From CBDBEU01 sp965204565 (GTDB lineage Bacteria; Pseudomonadota; Alphaproteobacteria; Rhizobiales; TMED25): a stretch of 64,000 nucleotides of DNA. The position numbers were made by a program, and so were the translations under genes. The notes beneath the pieces were generated by a model, which was not told where the DNA came from, did no database searches, and saw nothing but the letters and a program-made list of their open reading frames with translations. The number at the start of each line of letters is the position of its first letter. Within the stretch, counting starts at the first letter, position 1. Positions 1 to 8,359 of this stretch are shown piece by piece. The stretch spans positions 496,001 through 560,000 of the forward strand of contig CBDBEU010000004.1 in the NCBI GenBank assembly GCA_965204565.1, read 5' to 3'.

Positions 1-650
1 CGCGATCCTTTTGCGCCGGTTTCCGGGGATTGGCCTGCCAATCAGTCGGGATGCCCCCGCCCTTGACGATCTCCTTCCCGGCATCGGTCATGCGCCGGCG
101 CGGGGCCGCCACGATGGTGGCATCGACGATCTGCCCGCCCATGGCGAGATATCCGGGCGAGATATCCGGCGTCCTCAAGATGCGCGTCGAACCGGGCGAA
201 GATTTTCTCCACCGCGCCGGTCCGCACCAGGGCTTCCCGGAACCGCCGGATGGTCGTCTCGTCCGGCGCCCGCGCGCCGTCATCGAGGCTGAGGAAACGG
301 CCAAAGCTGCGCCGGTCCATGATTTGGGACGCCGCCTGCGCATCCGACAGACCGTAGAGCACCTGGATCACCAGCACCTTGAACATGAGGACCGGGTCCA
401 TCGGCGGGCGCCCGCCCTGCCTGCCATCGGAACGATCAAGCGTCGCATCCAACTCTGGCCGGCAACTCTGGCCGGAAGAGCTAGCTCGAAGTCGATACCC
501 CCCTGCAAGCCGCTCCAGCGGATCTCCCGCCTTCGATAACGCCGCGTAGCGCTCATCCGGATCGAACAACCCGCGCTGTGCAGCCATCGTTACCCTTCGT
601 CGCCGATATCCCCACGGAATCACGCCAACACGCTCAAAGCCAGGGGGGTC
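1..650 (-). mobile_element. IS5-family element remnant (copy A1), transposase frameshifted
   Basis: A transposase reading frame starts at the ATG at 587 (protein begins MAAQRGLFDPDERY) and runs off the left edge. The sequence resembles the IS5-family DDE transposase N-terminus (RRSFGRFLSLDDG, then DETTIRRFREALV). A second copy lies at 48607-49190. Similarity between the two extends upstream of the ATG to about 650 (shared GGCTTTGAGCG), which I take as the element end. The coding frame is broken near 150-165 by a 13-bp tandem duplication of a GATATCTCGCCCG-type unit, after which the known continuation (MGGQIVDATIVAAP in the other copy) is out of frame. A G6 run near 505 and two further small duplications near 455-485 also disturb the frame. 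It is transcribed divergently from carB. It is not expected to make active transposase. Confidence 0.8.
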
Positions 651-824
651 AAGGCGTCCATCTGCAGGGCAAGTTAAATGCCGGGCGGAAATCGGCACCA
701 AGGTTCGCCGCACAGCCCAATCGTGCGAATTTCGCGCCTTATTTTCCCTAGTCCGAACACCCACATGGACGCAGCGCGCCGCAACGTCTAAAAGCGTTCG
801 GATTTTTAAGCTCATTGAGTCCCC

Positions 825-3800
825 ATGCCACGCCGCAACGACATCGAAACCATTTTGATCATCGGTGCCGGGCCGATCGTCATCGGCCAAGCGTGCGAGT
901 TCGACTATTCCGGATCGCAGGCGGTCAAGGCGCTGCGCCAGGAGGGCTACCGGGTGGTGCTGGTCAATTCCAATCCGGCAACGATCATGACCGACCCGGA
1001 ACTGGCCGATGCCACCTATGTCGAGCCGATAACGTCGGAGATCGTCGCCAGCATCATCGAAAAGGAGCGCAAGCTCACCAAGGGCGGTTTTGCACTTTTA
1101 CCGACCATGGGCGGGCAGACGGCGCTCAACACCGCGCTCAGCCTCAGGCGCGACGGTGTTCTGGACAAATACGACGTTGAGATGATCGGCGCCTCGGCCG
1201 ACGCCATCGACATGGCCGAAGACCGCGAGCTGTTCAAGCGGGCGATGGACCGCATCGGGCTTGAAAGCCCGCGTTCGGTGCTTGCCCATTCGCTCAGCGA
1301 GGCGCTGGCCGGGCTTGAACAGATCGGCCTGCCGGCGATCATCCGCCCGTCCTTCACCCTTGGCGGCACCGGCGGCGGCATTGCCTATAACCGCGAGGAA
1401 TTTCTCGACATTGTCGAGCGCGGGCTTGACGCCTCGCCGACCACCGAGGTTCTGATCGAGGAATCAGTGCTCGGCTGGAAAGAGTACGAGATGGAGGTGG
1501 TACGCGACTGCAACGACAATTGCATCATCGTGTGCTCGATCGAGAACGTCGATCCGATGGGAGTACATACCGGCGACTCGATCACCGTGGCGCCGGCATT
1601 GACCCTGACCGACAAGGAATACCAGATCATGCGCAACGCCTCGATCGCGGTGCTGCGCGAGATCGGGGTGGAAACCGGCGGATCGAACGTGCAGTTCGCG
1701 GTCAACCCGGCCGACGGGCGGCTGATCGTCATTGAGATGAACCCGCGGGTGTCGCGCTCATCGGCGCTGGCCTCCAAAGCCACCGGTTTTCCGATCGCCA
1801 AGGTCGCGGCCAAGCTCGCGGTCGACTACACGCTGGACGAACTTGAAAACGATATTACCGGCGGCGCCACGCCGGCCTCGTTCGAACCGACGGTCGATTA
1901 TGTGGTCACCAAGGTGCCGCGCTTTGCGTTCGAAAAATTCCCTGGCGCCGAACCGCTTTTGACCACGGCGATGAAATCGGTGGGCGAGGCGATGGCGATC
2001 GGCCGCAATTTCGCCGAAAGCCTGCAAAAGGCGCTGCGCTCGATGGAGACCGGACTGACGGGTCTTGATCCAATCGAGTTGGACGGTCTTGGCGAGGGTG
2101 ACGACAAGAATGTGATCCGTGCGGCGCTCGGCACACCGACGCCAGACCGGCTTTTGAAAGTGGCCCAGGCCCTCAGGCTCGGCGTCAGCCATGAACAAGT
2201 GCACGCCTCCTGCCGCATCGATCCGTGGTTCATTGCCCGCCTGCAGGAGATCGTCGACGCCGAGGAGCGGGTCGCCGCACATGGGCTTCCGGGTGATGCG
2301 GACAACATGCGCGGCCTCAAGGCGATGGGCTTTTCCGATTCACGGCTCGGCGCACTGGCCAATCTTGAAGAAGGCCAGGTGCGCGCTCATCGTCACGGGC
2401 TGGATGTGCGCCCGGTCTACAAGCGCATCGATACCTGCGCCGGCGAATTCCCCTCGCCCACCGCTTACATGTACTCGACCTACGAAGCGCCCTTTGCCGG
2501 CGCGCCGCAATGCGAGGCAGATCCTTCCACACGCGACAAGGTGGTGATTCTCGGCGGCGGGCCGAACCGCATCGGCCAGGGCATCGAATTCGACTATTGC
2601 TGCTGTCATGCCGCCTTCGCGCTCACCGAGGCCGGCTATGAGAGTATCATGGTCAACTGCAATCCGGAGACCGTGTCGACCGACTACGATACCTCCGACC
2701 GGCTCTATTTTGAGCCGCTGACGGCCGAAGACGTGCTTGAGATCGTGGATATCGAACGCCGCGCCGGAACGCTCAAGGGCGTGGTGGTGCAATATGGCGG
2801 GCAGACGCCGCTTGGCCTTGCCTCGGCGCTCGAAGACGCCGACGTGCCCATTCTCGGCACCCCGCCCGATGCCATTGATCTGGCCGAGGACCGTGACCGC
2901 TTCAAGCGCCTGCTCGACCAGCTTGATCTGGTGCAGCCGGAAAACGGCATCGCCTATTCGATCGAACAGGCAAGGTTGGTGGCAAACGAACTCGGTCTTC
3001 CGTTGGTGGTGCGGCCTTCCTACGTTCTGGGCGGGCGGGCGATGGCAATCATTCGCGACGAAAAGGCGCTCGACGACTATCTGCTCGACACACTGCCGGT
3101 TCTGGTGCCGGCAGATGCGCGCGCGCGCTATCCCAACGACAAGACCGGCCAGACCAACACAGTGCTGGGGACCAATCCGCTGTTGTTTGACAGGTATCTG
3201 TCCGATGCGATCGAGGTCGATGTCGATGCGATCTGCGATGGCAGAGATGTGTTCATCTGCGGCATCATGGAGCATATTGAGGAGGCGGGCGTGCATTCGG
3301 GCGACAGCACCTGTTCACTGCCGCCGCATTCTCTGGGCGCTGACGTGCTTGAGACCCTCAAGACCCAGACCTGCGCCATGGCGCTGGCGCTTGAGGTGGT
3401 GGGCCTGATGAATGTCCAATACGCTATCAAGGACGGCCAGGTTTATGTGATCGAGGTCAATCCGCGCGCCAGCCGTACGGTTCCGTTCGTGGCCAAGGTG
3501 ATAGGCCTGCAACTGGCCAAGATCGCAGCCCGGGTGATGGTTGGTGAGCGCCTTGCCGACATCGACCCCAGACCCCAGGAAAACCAACATGTCGGGGTCA
3601 AGGAAGCGGTGTTTCCGTTTGCCCGCTTTCCTGGCGTCGACACGCTGCTGGGTCCTGAAATGCGCTCTACTGGCGAAGTTCTGGGTATGGGCCCCGATTT
3701 TTCGATCGCCTTTGCCAAGAGCCAGCTCGGTGGCGGCACCAAGGTGCCCGATAGCGGCACCGCCTTCGTTTCGGTGCGCGACAAGGACAAGCCCGACGTA

Positions 3801-4184
3801 GTCGAACCGGTGCAACGGCTGGTTGCCCAGGGATTTTCGATCATCGCCACCAGCGGAACACAGCGTTTTCTGGAATCCCAGGGAATTGAATGCACGAAAA
3901 TCAACAAGGTCATCGAAGGGCGGCCCCACATTGTCGATGCCATGAGCAATGGCCAAGTCCAAGTGGTATTCAACACCACCGAAGGTGCCAAGGCGCTTTC
4001 GGATTCCAAATCACTCAGGCGCGCGGCACTGATGCACAAGATCCCTTATTATACTACCCTTGCCGGCGCAGTGGCTGCGGCACGCGGTATCGAGGCCCGC
4101 CGCACAGGCTCGCTTGAAGTTCGCAGCCTGCAGGATTATTTCCGCCAGAGTGCGCAAGCTGGAGGAGCTGTAGAGGCTCTTTAA
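825..4184 (+). CDS. carB: carbamoyl-phosphate synthase large subunit
   Basis: The 1119-residue protein is the synthetase subunit of carbamoyl-phosphate synthase. It makes carbamoyl phosphate from bicarbonate, two ATP and ammonia passed from CarA, feeding pyrimidine and arginine synthesis in the cytoplasm. The two homologous ATP-grasp halves are visible. The first opens with GAGPIVIGQACEFDYSG near residue 14. The second opens with GGGPNRIGQGIEFDYCC near residue 575. Each carries an IEMNPRVSRSSALASKATG- or IEVNPRASRTVPFVAKVIG-type metal and nucleotide-binding segment. The last ~150 residues form the MGS-like regulatory domain (IATSGTQRFLESQGI). Length is normal for the family. The ATG at 825 fits the conserved N-terminus. 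greA follows 93 bp downstream. carA is not adjacent; it lies about 30 kb away on the other strand. Confidence 0.98.
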   Translation: MPRRNDIETILIIGAGPIVIGQACEFDYSGSQAVKALRQEGYRVVLVNSNPATIMTDPELADATYVEPITSEIVASIIEKERKLTKGGFALLPTMGGQTALNTALSLRRDGVLDKYDVEMIGASADAIDMAEDRELFKRAMDRIGLESPRSVLAHSLSEALAGLEQIGLPAIIRPSFTLGGTGGGIAYNREEFLDIVERGLDASPTTEVLIEESVLGWKEYEMEVVRDCNDNCIIVCSIENVDPMGVHTGDSITVAPALTLTDKEYQIMRNASIAVLREIGVETGGSNVQFAVNPADGRLIVIEMNPRVSRSSALASKATGFPIAKVAAKLAVDYTLDELENDITGGATPASFEPTVDYVVTKVPRFAFEKFPGAEPLLTTAMKSVGEAMAIGRNFAESLQKALRSMETGLTGLDPIELDGLGEGDDKNVIRAALGTPTPDRLLKVAQALRLGVSHEQVHASCRIDPWFIARLQEIVDAEERVAAHGLPGDADNMRGLKAMGFSDSRLGALANLEEGQVRAHRHGLDVRPVYKRIDTCAGEFPSPTAYMYSTYEAPFAGAPQCEADPSTRDKVVILGGGPNRIGQGIEFDYCCCHAAFALTEAGYESIMVNCNPETVSTDYDTSDRLYFEPLTAEDVLEIVDIERRAGTLKGVVVQYGGQTPLGLASALEDADVPILGTPPDAIDLAEDRDRFKRLLDQLDLVQPENGIAYSIEQARLVANELGLPLVVRPSYVLGGRAMAIIRDEKALDDYLLDTLPVLVPADARARYPNDKTGQTNTVLGTNPLLFDRYLSDAIEVDVDAICDGRDVFICGIMEHIEEAGVHSGDSTCSLPPHSLGADVLETLKTQTCAMALALEVVGLMNVQYAIKDGQVYVIEVNPRASRTVPFVAKVIGLQLAKIAARVMVGERLADIDPRPQENQHVGVKEAVFPFARFPGVDTLLGPEMRSTGEVLGMGPDFSIAFAKSQLGGGTKVPDSGTAFVSVRDKDKPDVVEPVQRLVAQGFSIIATSGTQRFLESQGIECTKINKVIEGRPHIVDAMSNGQVQVVFNTTEGAKALSDSKSLRRAALMHKIPYYTTLAGAVAAARGIEARRTGSLEVRSLQDYFRQSAQAGGAVEAL

Positions 4185-4277
4185 GCTTGGCACGGTTTAT
4201 GTGACACAATTTGGCTGCTTGGTGATGGCCAGTGGCGCCCGTTCTACTTTCGGCAAGGGTGAGACAGGACGTTGAAT

Positions 4278-4751
4278 ATGGATAAAGTGCCGATGACTCC
4301 GGCAGGGCATGAGACTCTGATGCAAGAGATCAAGCGTTTGAAATCGGTTGAACGCCCTCGAATTATCGAGGCGATCTCCGAAGCGCGCAAACATGGAGAT
4401 CTGTCGGAGAATGCGGAGTATCACGCCGCCAAGGAGCAACAGAGCCTCAATGAAGCCCGGGTGACCGAGCTTGAGGACAAGCTCAGCCGCGCCGAAGTGA
4501 TCGATATCGCCAAGCTGTCCGGCGACACCGTCACCTTTGGCGCCAAGGTCAAGCTGGTGGATGAGGATACAGACGAGGAAGTCACCTATCAGATCGTCGG
4601 TGAGCTTGAGGCCAATGCATCGGAGGGGCTGATTTCGGTGACCTCGCCGATTGCACGCGCGCTGATGGGCAAGGGTGCGGGCGACAGTGTCGAGGTGGTC
4701 ACACCCGGCGGTGGCAAGAGCTACGAAGTTCTGAAAGTCAGCTACGCCTGA
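4278..4751 (+). CDS. greA: transcription elongation factor GreA
   Basis: The 157-residue protein matches GreA, which enters the RNA polymerase secondary channel and stimulates cleavage of backtracked transcripts. The N-terminal half is a coiled coil with the conserved tip sequence (GDLSENAEYHAAKE near residues 40-53). The C-terminal half is the FKBP-like domain (VTFGAKVKLVDED, then ISVTSPIARALMGKGAGD). I choose the ATG at 4278 (MDKVPMT) over an in-frame TTG two codons upstream. It gives the usual length and has AGGAC about 7 bases upstream. The gene follows carB in the same direction, an order common in rhizobia from memory. Confidence 0.97.
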   Translation: MDKVPMTPAGHETLMQEIKRLKSVERPRIIEAISEARKHGDLSENAEYHAAKEQQSLNEARVTELEDKLSRAEVIDIAKLSGDTVTFGAKVKLVDEDTDEEVTYQIVGELEANASEGLISVTSPIARALMGKGAGDSVEVVTPGGGKSYEVLKVSYA

Positions 4752-4985
4752 AGTCTCAGCTAAGCCTGAAGTCAGGGCCTTAATCACCCCGGGAGCGACG
4801 GCGCAATTGATTTGCCGGGGCTCTATCCCTAGATTTTCCGATGTGATTTGGCATTTACCTCGCGCGTGCCACCGGTGCTGCATTAGCATAGGCGCGAGCG
4901 GCAAGGGATGCGGCCAATCAACAGCTGGTAAATGCGATATTACCTTTTTTTTTAAAAATGACCACTCAGGGACCAAGCCGCTGCC

Positions 4986-5948
4986 ATGACCGACCAGCAC
5001 GCAAAAGTCATCATCATCGGATCCGGCCCTGCCGGCTACACCGCAGCCGTCTATGCCGCGCGCGCCATGCTGGAGCCCCTGGTTGTGGAGGGCATTCAGC
5101 CGGGTGGGCAGCTGACCATCACCACCGATGTGGAAAACTATCCGGGATTTGCGGAAGTCATTCAGGGTTCGTGGCTGATGGAGCAGATGCGCGCCCAGGC
5201 CGAGCATGTGGGCGCTAGGCTCATCCAGGACCATATTGTCGAGGCGCGGCTTGGCGAGCAGCCCTTCGCACTCAAGGGCGATTTCGGCGATACTTATCAC
5301 GCGGACTCGGTGATCATCGCCACCGGCGCACAGGCCTGCTGGCTGGGTCTTGAGAGCGAACAGCGCTTTCAGGGTTTCGGGGTTTCGGCGTGCGCCACCT
5401 GCGACGGGTTTTTCTATCGCGACAAGCAGGTTCTGGTGATCGGCGGCGGCAATACCGCGGTCGAGGAAGCTCTGTTCCTCACAAATTTTGCCTCCAAGGT
5501 GACGCTGGTGCACCGGCGCGATGAATTGAGGGCAGAAAAAATCCTGCAGGCCCGCCTGTTCGACCATCCCAAGATCGAAACGGTGTGGGATTCAGTACTC
5601 GACGAGGTGCTCGGCACTTCCGAGCCACTGGGGGTGACCGGCGCTCGAGTTAAAAACGTCAAGACCGGCGAGACTACCGAGCTTGCCGCCGACGGGGTGT
5701 TCATCGCCATCGGGCATGCGCCCTCGACCGAGCTGTTCACCGATCAGCTGGAGACCAAGCGCGACAATTATCTGGTGACGGCCCCCGATTCGACCACCAC
5801 CAGCATTCCCGGCGTGTTCGCTGCCGGCGATGTTACTGATGACATTTATCGCCAGGCGGTAACGGCCGCGGGGATGGGCTGCATGGCAGCTCTTGAGGCC
5901 GAGCGGTTCATCGCCGAACAGGGCGCCGAGCGCCAGGCGGCGGAGTAG
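4986..5948 (+). CDS. trxB: thioredoxin-disulfide reductase
   Basis: The 320-residue flavoprotein transfers electrons from NADPH to thioredoxin. The FAD-binding motif GSGPAGYTAAVYAA is at residues 12-25 and the redox-active CATC at residues 136-139. The NADPH-binding GGGNTA is at about 153-158, and the C-terminal FAD motif GVFAAGDV is near residue 280. Length is normal. The next gene, a LysR regulator, starts only 10 bp after the stop codon, so the two are probably cotranscribed. The trxB-lsrB pairing is known from Sinorhizobium and relatives. The 234 bp upstream hold a long T run (about 4942-4951) but no clear promoter. Confidence 0.97.
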   Translation: MTDQHAKVIIIGSGPAGYTAAVYAARAMLEPLVVEGIQPGGQLTITTDVENYPGFAEVIQGSWLMEQMRAQAEHVGARLIQDHIVEARLGEQPFALKGDFGDTYHADSVIIATGAQACWLGLESEQRFQGFGVSACATCDGFFYRDKQVLVIGGGNTAVEEALFLTNFASKVTLVHRRDELRAEKILQARLFDHPKIETVWDSVLDEVLGTSEPLGVTGARVKNVKTGETTELAADGVFIAIGHAPSTELFTDQLETKRDNYLVTAPDSTTTSIPGVFAAGDVTDDIYRQAVTAAGMGCMAALEAERFIAEQGAERQAAE

Positions 5949-5958
5949 AATAGGTTCC

Positions 5959-6858
5959 ATGGCCCACACCGAAATGGACTGGGACCGCTTGCGGATTTTC
6001 CACGCGGTCGCGGAAGCCGGCAGTTTTACCCGCGCGGGTGAGGATCTGGCGATGAGCCAGTCTTCGGTGAGCCGCCAGGTGGGCGCACTTGAATCGGAAC
6101 TGGGCGTACCGCTGTTCCATCGCCACGCCCGCGGGCTGGTGCTCACCGAGCAGGGCGAAATTCTGGCGGAAACCGCAAATCAGGTGTCCAGCCAGCTCAG
6201 CGCCGTTGAAACCAATCTGATGAATACGCGTGAGCGCCCCTCCGGTCCACTGCGGATCACCACCACGGTGGGGCTTGGCGCCAACTGGATGACGCCGCGT
6301 CTTGGTGAATTCGTCGAGGCCTATCCCAACATCGAACTTGAACTGGTGCTGACCGACGCGGAACTCGACCTGTCGATGCGTGAGGCCGATATCGCCATTC
6401 TCTTTCATCGCCCCGAACATGGCCATTTGATCCAGCGGCGGCTGTTCACCGTGCATTTCCACCTCTATGCCTCGCCCGATTATCTTGATCGTTTCGGTAC
6501 GCCGCAGCGCGTGGATGATCTCACCAATCACAAGCTCATCACCTATGGCCAGGCGCCACCGCACTTGAAGGCGATCAACTGGCTGGAGACCGCCTGTCTG
6601 GGGCGTGGCGACTGCCATCCGGGGCTCAAGATCGACAATCTGAACGGCCTGAAACATGCGGCTGCCGGCGGCATCGGCATCGTGCTGCTGCCCGACTATG
6701 TGATCGGCACGACGCCAAATCTGACGCGCATTCCGATCAATGCAAATCTGCCGGAGCTCGATACCTATCTCACCTATCCCGAAGAGCAGCGCACCCTCAA
6801 ACGGCTGATGGTGTTTCGCGATTTTCTGGTCGAGAAAGCGCGGCAGTGGTCGTTCTAG
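5959..6858 (+). CDS. lsrB: LysR-family regulator, LsrB-like
   Basis: This is a 299-residue LysR-type transcriptional regulator. The N-terminal winged helix-turn-helix (RIFHAVAEAGSFTRAGEDL, then MSQSSVSRQVGALE) spans about residues 12-48. A periplasmic-binding-protein-like effector domain follows from about residue 95. I start at the ATG at 5959 because the protein then begins a few residues before the conserved helix; a longer frame overlaps trxB. Its position directly after trxB, and the small RNA candidate just downstream, match the lsrB locus of Sinorhizobium. There LsrB acts in redox and lipopolysaccharide control and activates abcR1 (from memory). Two cysteines, at residues 213 and 219, are present; whether they match the redox-sensing cysteines of known LsrB was not tested. 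Confidence 0.85.
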   Translation: MAHTEMDWDRLRIFHAVAEAGSFTRAGEDLAMSQSSVSRQVGALESELGVPLFHRHARGLVLTEQGEILAETANQVSSQLSAVETNLMNTRERPSGPLRITTTVGLGANWMTPRLGEFVEAYPNIELELVLTDAELDLSMREADIAILFHRPEHGHLIQRRLFTVHFHLYASPDYLDRFGTPQRVDDLTNHKLITYGQAPPHLKAINWLETACLGRGDCHPGLKIDNLNGLKHAAAGGIGIVLLPDYVIGTTPNLTRIPINANLPELDTYLTYPEEQRTLKRLMVFRDFLVEKARQWSF

Positions 6859-7035
6859 GGCAAGATGCGGCCACTCTGCATTCTGCCTGCAATATCAGTT
6901 GGTTCTGCGATCAGGCGGCATCAAATACGAAAAGCTATGCAATGAGAGCATGGCTAGCATGTAAAGCTTGGCATTGTGGATTGGCCCGGAAAGACCGAAA
7001 TTGGGGTGGACAAGGGCGCTTTCGAGCGATCCTGA

Positions 7036-7166
7036 ATGCGGGGAACGTTCCCCCCTCCCTAATTATCGTTTCCTCCGCTTTCGGAACACTTTGATTCCCA
7101 CGCCGGCCTCGTTCGCGAGGCATGGCGAATGATGACTTGGCCGGCCCCTCGGGGCCGGCCTTTTTT
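7036..7166 (+). ncRNA. candidate AbcR (alpha-r15 family) trans-acting small RNA
   Basis: The gap between the lsrB-like gene and msrP ends in a strong intrinsic terminator. Just upstream are two CU-rich stretches that could pair with Shine-Dalgarno sequences: CCCCCCTCCCT at about 7050-7060 and TTTCCTCCGC at about 7070-7079. The second falls in the loop of a small hairpin (TTCC/GGAA arms). A third hairpin has a TTCG loop (GCCTCGTTCGCGAGGC, about 7107-7122). AbcR/alpha-r15 RNAs of rhizobia, Agrobacterium and Brucella are about 110-130 nt, use such motifs to repress ABC-transporter mRNAs with Hfq, and in Sinorhizobium and Agrobacterium lie beside lsrB. The 5' end given is an estimate; no promoter was resolved. 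Known genomes often carry two tandem copies; only one is seen here. Confidence 0.72.
7139..7166 (+). terminator. intrinsic terminator of the small RNA candidate
   Basis: GGCCGGCCCC (7139-7148) and GGGGCCGGCC (7151-7160) form a perfect inverted repeat followed by six T residues. The T tract is on the plus strand, so it ends plus-strand transcripts. msrP on the minus strand ends about 50 bp to the right. Confidence 0.9.
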
Positions 7167-7217
7167 ACAGATCAGTCGTCACGATCGCGCACCCCGTGCG
7201 GTGCCCAATCCCGCGTC

Positions 7218-8201
7218 TTACATGTAGAGGCGTTCGTTTTTCATGCCGTCATAGAGATGCGCCACCTGCTCGCCATAGCCGTTGAACAAGCGGGTCGGGA
7301 TGCTCTCGCCGGTTTCCAGATCACGCTCGGAGGCTTGGCTCCAACGCGCATGGGGAACCTCCGGATTGACGTTGGCCCAGAAACCATATTCCTCGGGCTG
7401 AATGTCCTCCCAGAACGACACCGGGCGCTTGGCGGTGAATTCGAAGCGTACGATCGACTTGATCGATTTGAATCCGAATTTCCATGGCAGCGCCAAACGT
7501 AGCGGCGAACCATGCTGCTTGGCGAGCGGCTTTCCATAGGCACCGGTGACGAGGAAGGCGAGATCGTTGGTGGCCTCTTCCATGGTCACACCTTCAGCAT
7601 AGGGCCAAGGATACCAGGAAGCCTTCTGACCGGGGGCCACTGCGGGGTTTTCAAAGGTTTCCATGCGGACATATTTGGCGCTGGACAAAGGCTTTGCGAG
7701 TTCGACAAGCCGGGCCATGGGAAAGCCGCCCCAAGCGATGACCATTGACCAAGCTTCGACGCAGCGATGACGGTAAACGCGTTCCTCGAGCGGCATCGAA
7801 CGCACAAGATCATCGATCGATATTGTGCGCTCCTCTTCCACCAGCCCATCGATCACAATTTCCCAGGGCCTGATCGGCAGTCCCTGGGAGATTCTCGCAA
7901 TACTCTTGTGTGAGCCGAATTCATAGAAGTTGTTGTATTTGGCGTTGATAGACTCCGGCGTGATCGGTCGCTTTTCGGTAAAGGCCTCGTTGCGCTTGAG
8001 AGGATAAAGGTCACCGGTGGGATCGGGTGGACCGGGATCGATGTTCGCCGCCGCATCGGCACCCGAGTTGCAGCCGGCAAGGGCGATTGACGCAGCGCCG
8101 ATACCGGCGACTGCCATGAACTGGCGGCGGTTGAAGAATGCGTGCTCGGATGTTGCGAGTCGCTCGGGGATTTCCCACGAGCGCGGTTTCCTGATCATCA
8201 T
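7218..8201 (-). CDS. msrP: protein-methionine-sulfoxide reductase catalytic subunit MsrP (YedY)
   Basis: This is a 327-residue periplasmic molybdopterin enzyme that reduces methionine sulfoxide in envelope proteins. The twin-arginine export signal NRRQFMAVAG is at residues 24-33, followed by a hydrophobic stretch. The molybdenum-ligand cysteine is Cys147 in YRHRCVEAWSM. Other family segments include GGFPMARLVELAKP and HGSPLRLALPWKFGFKSIK. Length is normal. The partner haem membrane protein MsrQ (YedZ), usually adjacent, is absent here: the downstream side is the small RNA candidate and the upstream side is an EF-G paralogue. The ATG at 8201 is followed by a second ATG; either gives essentially the same signal peptide. 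Confidence 0.95.
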   Translation of the reverse strand: MMIRKPRSWEIPERLATSEHAFFNRRQFMAVAGIGAASIALAGCNSGADAAANIDPGPPDPTGDLYPLKRNEAFTEKRPITPESINAKYNNFYEFGSHKSIARISQGLPIRPWEIVIDGLVEEERTISIDDLVRSMPLEERVYRHRCVEAWSMVIAWGGFPMARLVELAKPLSSAKYVRMETFENPAVAPGQKASWYPWPYAEGVTMEEATNDLAFLVTGAYGKPLAKQHGSPLRLALPWKFGFKSIKSIVRFEFTAKRPVSFWEDIQPEEYGFWANVNPEVPHARWSQASERDLETGESIPTRLFNGYGEQVAHLYDGMKNERLYM

Positions 8202-8359
8202 GTCTCATCCTTGGGCGATGGGCGGTGACGTCATGTAACGATTATGCCGTAACATGCGGTTGTGACCGGCTCAATCCAAATCACGGTTTCGCGACATTGT
8301 CGCCACAACAGGCAGTGCGGGGGCCTTGCGGCCCCCTGCTCAGCTCCCGACACGCCCGG

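Noticed and set aside
2340..3296. 318-codon minus-strand frame opposite carB
   Set aside because: Antisense to a conserved catalytic half of carB with no motif of its own.
4197..5567. 456-codon minus-strand frame opposite greA and trxB
   Set aside because: It spans two convincing genes on the other strand and has no recognisable motif; such antisense frames are expected with GC-rich third positions.
8317..8340. Terminator after the EF-G paralogue
   Set aside because: The GC-rich hairpin lacks a T tract on either strand.
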